From: an uncultured Oligoflexia bacterium | GTDB lineage: Bacteria > Bdellovibrionota > Bacteriovoracia > Bacteriovoracales > Bacteriovoracaceae | Direction of reading: 5' to 3' | NCBI GenBank assembly: GCA_913058265.1 | Contig: CAJXPQ010000005.1 | Span: 124,001 to 188,000, forward strand | DNA: 64,000 nt | In this document: in pieces, positions 35,045 to 44,137 of the stretch | How positions within the stretch are numbered: position 1 is the first letter of the stretch | How the letters are laid out: the number at the start of each line of letters is the position of its first letter | Translations under genes and position numbers: made by a program | The notes under the pieces: model-generated | Database searches by the model: none | Told to the model about the DNA's origin: nothing | What the model saw: only the letters and a program-made list of their open reading frames with translations

Positions 35045-35844
35045 AGCTACTATTCCTTTTTCTTATATCTCTTAATCTTCACGCGGGAAAAATTGACAAG
35101 CTCGTTGTCAATTCTGAGATTAATTCCGACTTATTAAAAGGCATTGCAAGTCATCTAGAAGAAAGCGAGCACAGCGATAAGTATATTCGCAGTATTGAGG
35201 AGTCGATTACATCAATTAATCAAAATGCTAGATACTTCAAAAGATCTGAATTTATTAGCTTTCTCAATATCATATTTTATAAAATGGTCTTAAATTATCA
35301 TAAAGATAAATTCAATCAAGGTGAACAAATAACCTCATCACAAATTTTTATATTGAGAAAAAAATTCAATAAAAATAAGATCGTCTATACTCCATTTTCA
35401 CAGTATATTATTCAAGCACTTATTAACGACTTTGCCCCATATCTAGAAAAAGACTTCATCATACATTACCAAAATAAATCTCGTAGAGAGTCGAAACAAC
35501 TAGAAATGATTCGAGAACTTAAAATAAAAGAAAAATTTCTTCTCCCTTGGATTAATATCGTTATATTAAGGTCTGCGGTTAATTTTAATAATATGATCAA
35601 CAACTTCATTGCTAAATACTTGGTGGCAATTGCAAATCGTATGGCGGTTTACCCGCTTCTTGGAAAAGTGGATTTAGGTAATGGAGCTATTTTTACTGAT
35701 ATAAAGTTTAAAGTAGATATGCCTGCGGAACCGACTGAAAGTATCACCGCAGCACCAGATAATGATGTAAAAATACTAGATGACGTAAAGGATTCGGCCG
35801 CTTCCGAGGTAATCGATAAAATCATTGAAAAAATACCAGAATAA
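35041..35844 (+). CDS. Exported helical protein, unknown function
   Basis: The 267-residue protein has a signal peptide (residues 1-16, LNLHAGKID). The mature part is mainly helical and basic (HKDKFNQGEQITSSQIFILRKKF, NKSRRESKQLEMIREL), then an acidic Pro/Ala-rich tail (DMPAEPTESITAAPDN...). No domain recognised. ATGA overlap with the preceding beta-rich protein shows coupling. It closes the three-gene block of exported proteins. Confidence 0.55.
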   Translation: MKLLFLFLISLNLHAGKIDKLVVNSEINSDLLKGIASHLEESEHSDKYIRSIEESITSINQNARYFKRSEFISFLNIIFYKMVLNYHKDKFNQGEQITSSQIFILRKKFNKNKIVYTPFSQYIIQALINDFAPYLEKDFIIHYQNKSRRESKQLEMIRELKIKEKFLLPWINIVILRSAVNFNNMINNFIAKYLVAIANRMAVYPLLGKVDLGNGAIFTDIKFKVDMPAEPTESITAAPDNDVKILDDVKDSAASEVIDKIIEKIPE

Positions 35845-35946
35845 TACCCTTTTTTTTCTATTTATTGGCCTTTCAACTCTTTGGATACATTAACTTTATG
35901 TGTTTAATTTGCTACAAATTGTAAGATCAATCAAAGGAACTAACAC

Positions 35947-37254
35947 ATGGCACTAAACAAAAAGCCCTATAAAGGTTGTAGAGACTTTTTCCCAAAAGGT
36001 ATGAGAGTAAGAAACTACTTATTTCACCATATGTGTGATGTAGCAGAAAAATTTGGTTTTGAGGCATATGATGGCCCGCTATTAGAAGAAGTAGACTTGT
36101 ACAAAGCTAAATCTGGCGAAGAACTTATCAATGATCAGATATACTCATTCACTGACCGTGGTGATCGTAATGTTGCTATAAGACCTGAGATGACACCAAC
36201 GGTTGCCAGAATGGTGGCCAATATCCATAAACAAGAAACAAAACCAATACGCTGGTATTCAATTCCTAATCTCATGCGATACGAAAAACCCCAAAGAGGT
36301 CGTGTGAGAGAACACTGGCAATTCAATGTAGATATTTTTGGAGCCCCAGAGAACTTGGGTGAGCTAGAAGTTGTATCATTAGTTATCCAGTTTCTAAAAT
36401 CTTTTGGTGCTAAGAGTGACATGTTCGCTATTCTCTTGAATGACAGAACACTTGTTGATGCGGTTTTTAATGACATTCTAAATCTTGAAGCTGAATCTGC
36501 TCTTAAACTATATAAAGTTATCGATAAGGCTAAAAAAGTTAGTCCTGGAAAACTGGATATAATGATCCGTGAAATTCTTCTTACCGAAGAGCAATTTATT
36601 ATTTTTAAAGAGTACCTTGCTCTTAACTCAATTGAATCATTAACAAAATTCGCAACTCAAAATAATATTGCTCAGAAGTCAGAAAGCTTCATACAATTTT
36701 TAACCATGTGTCAGGAGTTGGAACTAAGTGAATTTATCGAATACGACCCAACGATTGTAAGAGGACTTGATTACTATACAGGTGTTGTCTTTGAAATCTT
36801 TGATAAACACCCTGATAATAATAGGGCCATAGCTGGTGGTGGAGCCTACGCAAACCTTTTAAAAATATTCAATGAAGAGCCTTTAGGCGGAATAGGCTTT
36901 GGACTTGGCGATGTTACCTTAAGAGACTTTCTTGAAACACATAAACTTCTTCCGGATCTTTCAAAAGCTTCTCATGATGTCTTTGTTGTAAATGTAGAAG
37001 ATGAACACAATCTTTATAATATGACGATATCAAATCAACTAAGAGAGCTAGGCATAAAGGTTGAGTCTCACCTTGGTAAAATAAAGTTTAATAAGATCTT
37101 TAAACTTGCTCAATCAAAAGGGCATTCAAAAATATTAATAATCGAGGATCAAGGTGATGGTATTGAATTAGAGCTCAAAGATCTCACAACAAATAAAAAC
37201 ACCAAAATAGATATAAACAAAATCAATCAAATAAAAGATTATATTAAGGGATAA
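35947..37254 (+). CDS. hisS: Histidine-tRNA ligase
   Basis: Class II aminoacyl-tRNA synthetase of 435 residues. Motif 1 covers KGCRDFFPKGMRVRNYL; motif 2 has IRPEMTPT and MRYEKPQRGRVREHWQFN; the HisA signature VRGLDYYTGVVFEI and motif 3 GGIGFGLGDVTLRDFLE follow; the C-terminal anticodon-binding domain starts near residue 340 (HDVFVVNVEDE). AAGGA sits ten bases before the ATG. The valS start follows two bases after its stop, so the two synthetases form one operon. Confidence 0.97.
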   Translation: MALNKKPYKGCRDFFPKGMRVRNYLFHHMCDVAEKFGFEAYDGPLLEEVDLYKAKSGEELINDQIYSFTDRGDRNVAIRPEMTPTVARMVANIHKQETKPIRWYSIPNLMRYEKPQRGRVREHWQFNVDIFGAPENLGELEVVSLVIQFLKSFGAKSDMFAILLNDRTLVDAVFNDILNLEAESALKLYKVIDKAKKVSPGKLDIMIREILLTEEQFIIFKEYLALNSIESLTKFATQNNIAQKSESFIQFLTMCQELELSEFIEYDPTIVRGLDYYTGVVFEIFDKHPDNNRAIAGGGAYANLLKIFNEEPLGGIGFGLGDVTLRDFLETHKLLPDLSKASHDVFVVNVEDEHNLYNMTISNQLRELGIKVESHLGKIKFNKIFKLAQSKGHSKILIIEDQGDGIELELKDLTTNKNTKIDINKINQIKDYIKG

Positions 37255-37256
37255 TA

Positions 37257-39929
37257 ATGACTAATCACGAAGAGCTTCCAAAGACTTACGACCCAAATGG
37301 CGTTGAAGATAAATGGTATAAAGCATGGGATGAAGGAAAGTACTTTAAACCTAGACCAAGTAAAAATGGTAAAAAACCCTATTCTATATTAATGCCTCCT
37401 CCCAATGTTACGGGGAAATTACATATGGGTCATGCTCTTAATCATACCTTAATAGATGTTCTGATACGTTTTAAGAGAATGCAAGGGCATGAAACAGTTT
37501 GGATTCCAGGACAAGATCATGCCGGTATTGCAACACAAGCTAAGGTTGAACAAAAAATATTCCAAGAGGGTGGAAAAACCAAACATGATCTTGGACGTGA
37601 AGAGTTTCTAAAAGAAGTATGGAATTGGAAAGAGGAATACGGTGGACATATTCTCGAGCAATTTAAAAAGCTTGGTGACTCTTGTGACTGGGACTACTTC
37701 ACCTTCACTATGGATGAGACGCCAAATAAGGCAGTAAAAAAATTCTTCTGTATGATGTTTGAAGAAGAACTTATTTACCAATCGGATTATATAATAAACT
37801 GGGACCCAGTTCTTCAGTCTGCGATTTCAGATGCAGAAGTTGACCACAAAGAAGTTGATGGTAACTTCTATAACCTACACTATCGTGTAAAAGATTCTAA
37901 TCAAGTACTAGAAATAGCGACAACAAGACCCGAGACTCTTTATGGAGACTCGGCCATTGCTGTAAATCCAAATGATGATCGTTTTGAACACCTGATTGGA
38001 AAATTAGCGATTGTTCCTATTTGTAATAGAGAGATTCCTATCATTGCAGATATGCATGTCGATATGGAAGTTGGAACAGGCTGTCTAAAGGTGACTCCTG
38101 GACATGACTTTAATGATTATGAAATAGGAAAAAGAAATAACCTTGAAATCATTAATATTCTTAATAAAGATGGAACCTTAAATGAAAATGCACAAGCGGT
38201 TCAAGGACTGACCGCTAAAGAAGCCCGCAAGAAGACAGTTCAATTACTCAAAGAATGCGAGCAGTTTGTGAAGATGGAGCCCCATAAGCATCAAGTAGGT
38301 CACTCACAAAGATCACATGCTATTGTTGAGCCAATGGTATCGAAGCAATGGTTTATTAACACAGATAAGATGGCCTCTGACTCCGTTACAGCTGTCGAGA
38401 AAGACGAGATGAAATTCTTCCCTAAGGGCTGGGAGAATACATACTACTCTTATCAAAAAAATCCACGTCCTTGGTGTATTTCACGTCAACTATGGTGGGG
38501 ACATCAAATTCCTGTTTACTATTGTGACTCTGAAGCATGTGGCCATACATGGGCAAGTGAAGAAACACCAGAATCATGTCCAAAGTGTACAAGCTCTTTC
38601 ACACAGGACCCAGACGTTCTAGATACATGGTTTTCATCAGGACTCTTTCCACTTAACACACTTGGATGGCCTGACGAAGAAAAAATGAAGGAATTACAAT
38701 TCGATAAGTTTTATCCATCAAGCGTACTTGTGACCGCATTTGATATTATCTTTTTTTGGGTAGCTAGAATGATGATGACATCCCAAAAAATTACAAACAA
38801 AGTACCATTCCAGGATACATATATTCATGCCATCGTTAGAGATAAAGACGGCGTTAAAATGAGTAAATCACTAGGTAATGTTTTAGACCCACTAGACCTT
38901 ATTAAAGAGTCTGGGTGTGACTCAATGAGATTCACTCTAGCAGTAAGCTCCGGATACAATCGAAATATTAATCTGGATCCATCAAAGATTGAAGGATACA
39001 GAAATTTTGTAAATAAGATTTGGAATGCCTTTCGTTTTATGTACCCACATCTTGAAAATGCAAATGATAAAGGTTTTGAAGTTTCAGATCTACATCACCA
39101 TGAGAAATGGATTCTCTCTGAGCTTAACGAAGTTATTAAGGATGTAACAGCGGCGATTGAAATCTATCGCTTTGATGATGCTTGTAATAAAATTTATCAA
39201 TTTGTTTATGAAAAATTTTGTTCTTGGTTTATTGAACTTTCCAAAGGAATTTTAAACTCTGAAAATGAAGCGATGAAGATTCAAAGAGCTAATGTCTTAA
39301 AATACTGCTTTAAAGAAATCGTGAAGCTTCTTCACCCGGTTACACCCTTTATAACTGAAGAGCTATGGAGTCATCTTAAAAATGAAGATGACGAATTACT
39401 AATCATTCAAGAATACCCTGTTTACAAAACTGAGCATGTTTTCACCTCAGACCAAGAAAACATGGAAAAATTCATGGAAGTGATTACAGCTATTCGAAAC
39501 CTTAGAAATACTGTTCAAATTAAACCAAAAGAAGAAATTGAAGTCCGCTTCTACACTGATGATCAAAGCCTTGCTAAGTACTTCTTTCAGTCACGAGGTT
39601 TTATTAAAGAACTTGCAAGAGTTAACTCTGGAAAGATCAAAGATAAATCTGTTGAGCGTCCAGCCAAATCTATAATGAAGGCCACTTCTCACACTGAGGT
39701 CTTCCTACCTTTGGAAGGTGTTGTTGATTTACAGGTCTTTATTGGAAAACTTCAGAAAGATAAAGAAAAAACACAAAAAGAGTTCAGTAAGATTGAAAAT
39801 AAACTAAAAAATCCAAAGTTTATGAAGAATGCTCCTGACGATGTTGTTGCCAAGGTAAAAGCTGAGGCGAAAGAATTTGAAGATAAGCTTTCTTCCATAA
39901 CAAACAGTCTAGAAAACTTTCAAGCATAA
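37257..39929 (+). CDS. valS: Valine-tRNA ligase
   Basis: Class I aminoacyl-tRNA synthetase of 890 residues. HIGH-type PPPNVTGKLHMGHALNH, CP1 editing domain with TTRPETLYGD, the Cys-rich zinc-knuckle-like CGHTWASEETPESCPKC, KMSKS loop KMSKSLGNVLDPL, anticodon-binding helices, and the ValRS C-terminal coiled-coil arm (VDLQVFIGKLQKDKEKTQ...). All typical parts are present at normal length. It is the second gene of the hisS operon, with a strong hairpin downstream. Confidence 0.98.
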   Translation: MTNHEELPKTYDPNGVEDKWYKAWDEGKYFKPRPSKNGKKPYSILMPPPNVTGKLHMGHALNHTLIDVLIRFKRMQGHETVWIPGQDHAGIATQAKVEQKIFQEGGKTKHDLGREEFLKEVWNWKEEYGGHILEQFKKLGDSCDWDYFTFTMDETPNKAVKKFFCMMFEEELIYQSDYIINWDPVLQSAISDAEVDHKEVDGNFYNLHYRVKDSNQVLEIATTRPETLYGDSAIAVNPNDDRFEHLIGKLAIVPICNREIPIIADMHVDMEVGTGCLKVTPGHDFNDYEIGKRNNLEIINILNKDGTLNENAQAVQGLTAKEARKKTVQLLKECEQFVKMEPHKHQVGHSQRSHAIVEPMVSKQWFINTDKMASDSVTAVEKDEMKFFPKGWENTYYSYQKNPRPWCISRQLWWGHQIPVYYCDSEACGHTWASEETPESCPKCTSSFTQDPDVLDTWFSSGLFPLNTLGWPDEEKMKELQFDKFYPSSVLVTAFDIIFFWVARMMMTSQKITNKVPFQDTYIHAIVRDKDGVKMSKSLGNVLDPLDLIKESGCDSMRFTLAVSSGYNRNINLDPSKIEGYRNFVNKIWNAFRFMYPHLENANDKGFEVSDLHHHEKWILSELNEVIKDVTAAIEIYRFDDACNKIYQFVYEKFCSWFIELSKGILNSENEAMKIQRANVLKYCFKEIVKLLHPVTPFITEELWSHLKNEDDELLIIQEYPVYKTEHVFTSDQENMEKFMEVITAIRNLRNTVQIKPKEEIEVRFYTDDQSLAKYFFQSRGFIKELARVNSGKIKDKSVERPAKSIMKATSHTEVFLPLEGVVDLQVFIGKLQKDKEKTQKEFSKIENKLKNPKFMKNAPDDVVAKVKAEAKEFEDKLSSITNSLENFQA

Positions 39930-39934
39930 ATCAG

Positions 39935-39977
39935 AGCTCTATTTAGAAATACTATGTTTTAAATAGAGCTTTATTTC
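39935..39977 (+). terminator. Hairpin terminator after valS
   Basis: An 11-bp perfect stem, AGCTCTATTTA (39935-39945) with TAAATAGAGCT (39960-39970), and a 14-base loop, followed by TTTATTTC. It ends the hisS-valS operon and lies between convergent genes. Confidence 0.7.
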
Positions 39978-40036
39978 AATTTCGGAATTATCATTTTTGT
40001 CTCACCAATCTTCAGCTCTAAGAGTACACTATGGCC

Positions 40037-40831
40037 TTAAATCTTCTTTCTAAACAAACCTATATCTGAAGTCACTACAGGCTCCATCTCTTTATCTAAA
40101 GAGCTAAAAAGGTTATCGTGGTGGGAAGGGATTACTAATTTCGTTTTAGAGGGTATAATTTGTTTTGTTATGAGTTCATTATAATTTTTTGCATGGGCCA
40201 AACCTTGAATCATAATATCCACATTTATTTTTTTAGTTAAAGAAGGATATGTGGATGCATTTAAGAAAATTGTTTTCCCCTTGTACTTAATAAGAAAACT
40301 ATAAACCTCGTCCATCTTATACGAAAGTGCCGATGAAGGGTAAGAGAAATCATCATCAACTTTTCCTTCAGCAAGAGTAAAATTCATGAAGTGAGTCGGG
40401 TGATTACCTTTTAAAACTTCTATTTCAAACTCACCGACCTTAATTTTCTGATTAATTTTAATCCTATTTAAAAATTTCTTTTTCACTCCACTTGCACTCG
40501 CGATTTTGATAGTTGAATAAGAGCCAAAAACTTTTGAATAACTTTCTTTATGAACTTCACCGATATCTAATAAGTGATCGTAGTGAGAATGAGTGACAAA
40601 TATAGCTTGAATCTTTTTTCTCATTTCAGCTGGCAGCCATTTGTTGACAATTTTAGGGTCTGACTTAACATTTCGAAATAAAATAATATCTGTTAACGAG
40701 ACTCTAGATAAAAAGGGATCAAATAATATCGTAGACTTACCATCTGTTAGGTAAAAATAGCTTGTACCGTACCATGTAATATCTAGTGCACTTACCTTAG
40801 TAAGAAATGAGGAGAATAGTAAAAGTGTAAT
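40037..40831 (-). CDS. MBL-fold hydrolase, exported, with no canonical start codon
   Basis: The zinc-binding motif THSHYDHLLD is clear (near codons 40600-40570), then GNHPTHF and PSHHDNLFS late in the chain. The first ATG (40624) lies only 12 residues before this motif and would delete the first strands of the fold. The frame is open upstream to 40847 and encodes a conserved-looking MBL N-terminus (DITWYGTSYFYLTDG, ILFDPFLSR) preceded by a hydrophobic export signal (TLLLFSSFLTKVSA). Over that stretch there is no ATG, GTG or TTG; the only near-cognate start is ATT at 40831, just after the T-tract of an upstream terminator. Either an ATT start is used or the gene has lost its start and is decaying. 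Substrate unknown. Confidence 0.65.
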   Translation of the reverse strand: MTLLLFSSFLTKVSALDITWYGTSYFYLTDGKSTILFDPFLSRVSLTDIILFRNVKSDPKIVNKWLPAEMRKKIQAIFVTHSHYDHLLDIGEVHKESYSKVFGSYSTIKIASASGVKKKFLNRIKINQKIKVGEFEIEVLKGNHPTHFMNFTLAEGKVDDDFSYPSSALSYKMDEVYSFLIKYKGKTIFLNASTYPSLTKKINVDIMIQGLAHAKNYNELITKQIIPSKTKLVIPSHHDNLFSSLDKEMEPVVTSDIGLFRKKI

Positions 40832-40854
40832 AAAAAATGGCCAGTATTACTGGC
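40832..40854 (-). terminator. Terminator of the 40863-41309 gene
   Basis: On the minus strand GCCAGT-AAT-ACTGGC (6-bp stem) is followed by CATTTTTTATT. It sits nine bases after the stop at 40863 and immediately before the only possible start of the MBL gene. Confidence 0.75.
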
Positions 40855-40862
40855 TGAATTTA

Positions 40863-41309
40863 TTATTTACTACCATCACCATTATCTGGGTGCTCATAAT
40901 ACATTAAAAAGTCATCATCTACTTCCGTATTCAGAATAACTAATGCTACAACATTTTGATTGAGTTTTGTTTTACTAGCATCAAAAACATCTAAGAATAG
41001 ACCAATTTTTTGATCAACATGTTCTTTACCAGAATGGGCAGAATCTGCTTTCGCATTAAAGACAAAGATTCCTGCGTCTGGCATTGATACAGTATAATCA
41101 CCTTTAATATAAGCTGACTTTGCGTTCGTTAATTGTTTTTCTCTTTTCTTTTTAGACATATTAGATCTTTTCTCATTAATCATGAAAGCCGCTTCATTTG
41201 TGCTCCCTCTTCTTAAGTCAAGAATCACATCATCTTTATCACTGAAGCCGCCAAGGTAGTCTCCAGGAAGAAAAGACATTTTCCATGTAGATGTAAAGCC
41301 CTCTAACAA
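40863..41309 (-). CDS. Hypothetical protein, probably an N-terminally truncated gene
   Basis: The frame is open from a stop at 41321 to 40863. The first possible start is TTG at 41309, the first ATG is 41279; neither has a ribosome site or a signal peptide. The product (up to 148 residues) starts mid-domain, is rich in beta-strands and Asp/Lys (AFMINEKRSNMSKKK, MPDAGIFVFNAKADSAHSG, VVALVILNTEVDDDFLMYYE) and ends in DNGDGSK. It lies in a decayed stretch. Probably a 5'-truncated remnant that still has its terminator. No family recognised. Confidence 0.4.
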   Translation of the reverse strand: MLEGFTSTWKMSFLPGDYLGGFSDKDDVILDLRRGSTNEAAFMINEKRSNMSKKKREKQLTNAKSAYIKGDYTVSMPDAGIFVFNAKADSAHSGKEHVDQKIGLFLDVFDASKTKLNQNVVALVILNTEVDDDFLMYYEHPDNGDGSK

Positions 41310-41404
41310 ACATAGTTCCTAGAGGACATTCCATTTCAGAAAATTTTGTGCATTATAATTTTTGCGAAATTGTCGAAATATCCGGAACAACTTAAAATGG
41401 ATAG

Positions 41405-41733
41405 TATGCCGAGCACAATACAAAAGGTGAAAAATCTGAGAATGATAATGCTACTGTACAAATATTTTTTGTACCTAATGAAGATATTTCATTTGATGAA
41501 AGCAAGCATGATATAAGAGGGTATTTCTTGTCTTTAAAGTCTGATACGACTCTATATAAAGTATATGCTCTTGAACGATCAGAAAAATATAGTAATTTTT
41601 CCTCTTATGAAATTAAGAATATTCCAAAACACATTAAGAGTCCAAGTTAATTGGTGAAATTGTTCTTACATCACCATTTATTGCATCTATATTTAGTGAT
41701 ACTGGAATCTTCTTTAAGCATGATGCTGAGTAA
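41405..41733 (+). pseudogene. Remnant of an unidentified gene
   Basis: An 81-codon plus-strand stretch (41405-41647, stop 41648) with protein-like composition (VQIFFVPNEDISFDESKHD, RGYFLSLKSDTTLYKVYAL) has no start codon at its 5' end. A shift of one base near 41641 gives a further 30 codons (KLIGEIVLTSPFIASIFSD) to a stop at 41731. This looks like a broken gene rather than two chance frames. The rest of 41310-41988 holds nothing else I can support, apart from the terminator at 41937. Confidence 0.4.
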
Positions 41734-41936
41734 ACTTTATTACAAATAGACCCAATCTAATGGCTTAAAGGTTGGTACCCTTCAAGCTTATTAAACTCTT
41801 TACTGTCTTATAAACACATCATCGTCTTCACAAACATCAAATATAGTTCAACTCTAAGAGTCATGCTACTTAATTTACAGTTAGTTATACAACCTCCTCA
41901 AGCCTTATGATTATGATGTACCTGAGGATTTAAGAC

Positions 41937-41962
41937 AAAAAAAGCCCCTCAATCGAGGGGCT
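41937..41962 (-). terminator. Terminator of the 41989-42702 lipoprotein gene
   Basis: On the minus strand AGCCCCTC-GATT-GAGGGGCT (perfect 8-bp stem) is followed by a run of seven T. It lies 26 bases after the stop. Confidence 0.9.
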
Positions 41963-41988
41963 GAAGTCTTTTTAATTTTAGCTAATAT

Positions 41989-42702
41989 TTATCTTTGTGT
42001 GAAATCTACTTCCATTCTTTTTCTTAACATTCGACTAAGCTTCTTAAAGATTCTTCTTTTCTTACTTCTCGATACATACTCAGATCTGAATTCAAATGCG
42101 CTCGCATCATAAACAAATTCATCCCATAATGATCCAATATTAGCAAAAATACCGATTCCTGTGCCACCAGCTTCACCAGAGGTAAAAACTCCAGCAGCAA
42201 CATCAAAGCCACCTAAGTTGATGATCGGAAAGATACCTGTGGCATCAGTTGCAAGACCATCTAATTGTTCAATTGCTACAGCAAGTCCGACTAATGTCAT
42301 AGATCCAGACTTGGCCAAATAAACTTTTCCATTAATTTTTTCAATTTCTACTTCTATAATTCCTGCTTGTCCTATTTCAACTGGAATAGGTTGACCATTT
42401 GGTAATGTTCCAAGTCCTGGTCTTACGTCAAGAATACTGGTTAAATTTAAATCGACTCCGATGTAGTTCTCTCCATCAAGTCTCCAACTTCTAAAGACAC
42501 CATAATCTTTTGGAAGTGGGCTACTTATAAAGGGAAGTTCATTTTCCCCTATGTCTAACTTAAAGTCAGAGACTAACCATGACTCATCACCTTGAGTGGC
42601 CGTTTCAACATTAACATCAGTAACCCATTTTTTACTATCGCCACCACAAGACATAAGTACCATCGACGACATGACCATTATTAGCATTTTTAAATTTTTC
42701 AT
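41989..42702 (-). CDS. Lipoprotein, unknown function
   Basis: The 237-residue protein has a lipoprotein signal (lipobox LMSC, residues 16-19, then GGDSKK). The mature domain is hydrophobic and beta-rich with Gly-rich segments (PNGQPIPVEIGQAGIIEVEIEKI, GFDVAAGVFTSGEAGGTGIGIFANIG) and a strongly basic C-terminal helix (SRSKKRRIFKKLSRMLRKR). The Gly-rich part and amphipathic strands suggest association with the outer membrane. No family recognised. It is monocistronic with its own terminator. Confidence 0.65.
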   Translation of the reverse strand: MKNLKMLIMVMSSMVLMSCGGDSKKWVTDVNVETATQGDESWLVSDFKLDIGENELPFISSPLPKDYGVFRSWRLDGENYIGVDLNLTSILDVRPGLGTLPNGQPIPVEIGQAGIIEVEIEKINGKVYLAKSGSMTLVGLAVAIEQLDGLATDATGIFPIINLGGFDVAAGVFTSGEAGGTGIGIFANIGSLWDEFVYDASAFEFRSEYVSRSKKRRIFKKLSRMLRKRMEVDFTQR

Positions 42703-42811
42703 TGAGTTTCTCCTCGTAAATTATCTATATAAATAGTTTAAGGCTTATCTTAGAAGTTTGTAGTCGGTGTAAATTATGCCGGATAAGCCTTCTAACAAGT
42801 ATTTTGTACAA

Positions 42812-44137
42812 TTAGGACTCTTCAAATAAGGTCTTCAACTCAGGGTAAACTTGAGTAAAGTTCTCTGAGCGCATACTATCTAATTTTTTCGTAACGGTTC
42901 TAAATTTTTGAAGTGAGTTTGATAGATCTTTATCATTCATGAAATCGATCTGATTCCTCATTGAGGCTGAAAATTCATCAAAATTTATCTCTGGAAAACG
43001 ATCGTTTAATTGCGTTAGGTAGTTTTTAAGATCCCTAGTCACTATCCTCTTTTTTACTGAAGGTAGTACTTGCGTGCGATAAACTCTTGGGCTTAGTAAA
43101 GTATTAAAGATAAATTCATCAGGCCGAATGAGATCATTTTCAAAAAGAAAAGTATGAATCTCTGGTATACGGTGAATATTGAAGATACTAATGGTGCATG
43201 TAACATTAGTATTAATATTTCCCCTATGCTCTTTAAGTATTTTAAAGTTCTCTAGAAACTTATTCCAGTTTAGCCCTGATCTAAAGTACTCTCCCCTAGC
43301 TCCAATATCATCAATACTTATATTAATTTTAACCTTTGAAAAGTTTGCCCACATTTCTAAAATATTATACTTTTTAAATTTTAGTGTGCTTAGATTTGTA
43401 TTATAGTCAAGATTGACCTCTGTCTTCTTTATCCTAATCAGCTCTGTGATTATTTCGTAATGCTCGTCCGTAATTAAGGGCTCTCCTCCAGCAAAATAAA
43501 TTGTTTCGACTTCAGGTAATAATGTACTGATTTCCTCTTTGACTGTTAAATTATTTTTTAGAACATTCTCGAGTTTTGGCGTTTTAAGTTTTAAATCCCA
43601 GAGTCTTTCATAGTCTTCATACCAACTAGTACTTAAGACGGGTGAACAACCTCTGCACTTAAAATTACAAACATTACTTAACCTCATATCAAAGTATTTC
43701 AACTTTGGATTTTCAATTCCTCCACTAGAGTCCATATCAGAAACAAGTTTATGGTAATGTTCAAAGTCCTTATTGACTCGTAATCGCATGGACTTAATGC
43801 CACTTTCTTCTGTCTCATAACACCTACGACAACCATAAACTTTTTTGTCTTGAGAGAACTTTTTTCTCATGTTTTTAAATTTTTTATTATTCCAAACATT
43901 AGAGATTGAACTCTCCTTTAGGTTTCCATATGGATCATCATAATAACTGTCACAACAGGGCAATACATCGGAGTTAGGAAGTACATGCAAATGTATCCAA
44001 GGCAAAATACAGAAAGACTGGCTATCCCTTATGTCTTGCTTAGAAATGACTTTGTTGCGCTTTGAAAAGGTATGAACTAAGTATTCCTTAAGAAGGAAGC
44101 GTTGCTTACCAAGAAATGCTTTTATTCTTTGATTCAA
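42812..44137 (-). CDS. Twitch-domain radical SAM protein
   Basis: The 441-residue protein has an N-terminal Cys-rich SPASM/twitch-like part (FCILPWIHLHVLPNSDVLPCCDS, then GCRRCYETEESG), followed by the radical SAM core with CNFKCRGC (C-x3-C-x2-C, about residues 156-163) and the GGEPL SAM-binding loop (YFAGGEPLITDEHYEII). The Fe-S cluster cleaves S-adenosylmethionine to start radical chemistry. This subfamily acts on unknown substrates, probably peptides or sugars. It overlaps the GT9-like gene by four bases (ATGA), which suggests a product linked to envelope glycans. Last gene of the fabI operon. Confidence 0.87.
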   Translation of the reverse strand: MNQRIKAFLGKQRFLLKEYLVHTFSKRNKVISKQDIRDSQSFCILPWIHLHVLPNSDVLPCCDSYYDDPYGNLKESSISNVWNNKKFKNMRKKFSQDKKVYGCRRCYETEESGIKSMRLRVNKDFEHYHKLVSDMDSSGGIENPKLKYFDMRLSNVCNFKCRGCSPVLSTSWYEDYERLWDLKLKTPKLENVLKNNLTVKEEISTLLPEVETIYFAGGEPLITDEHYEIITELIRIKKTEVNLDYNTNLSTLKFKKYNILEMWANFSKVKINISIDDIGARGEYFRSGLNWNKFLENFKILKEHRGNINTNVTCTISIFNIHRIPEIHTFLFENDLIRPDEFIFNTLLSPRVYRTQVLPSVKKRIVTRDLKNYLTQLNDRFPEINFDEFSASMRNQIDFMNDKDLSNSLQKFRTVTKKLDSMRSENFTQVYPELKTLFEES

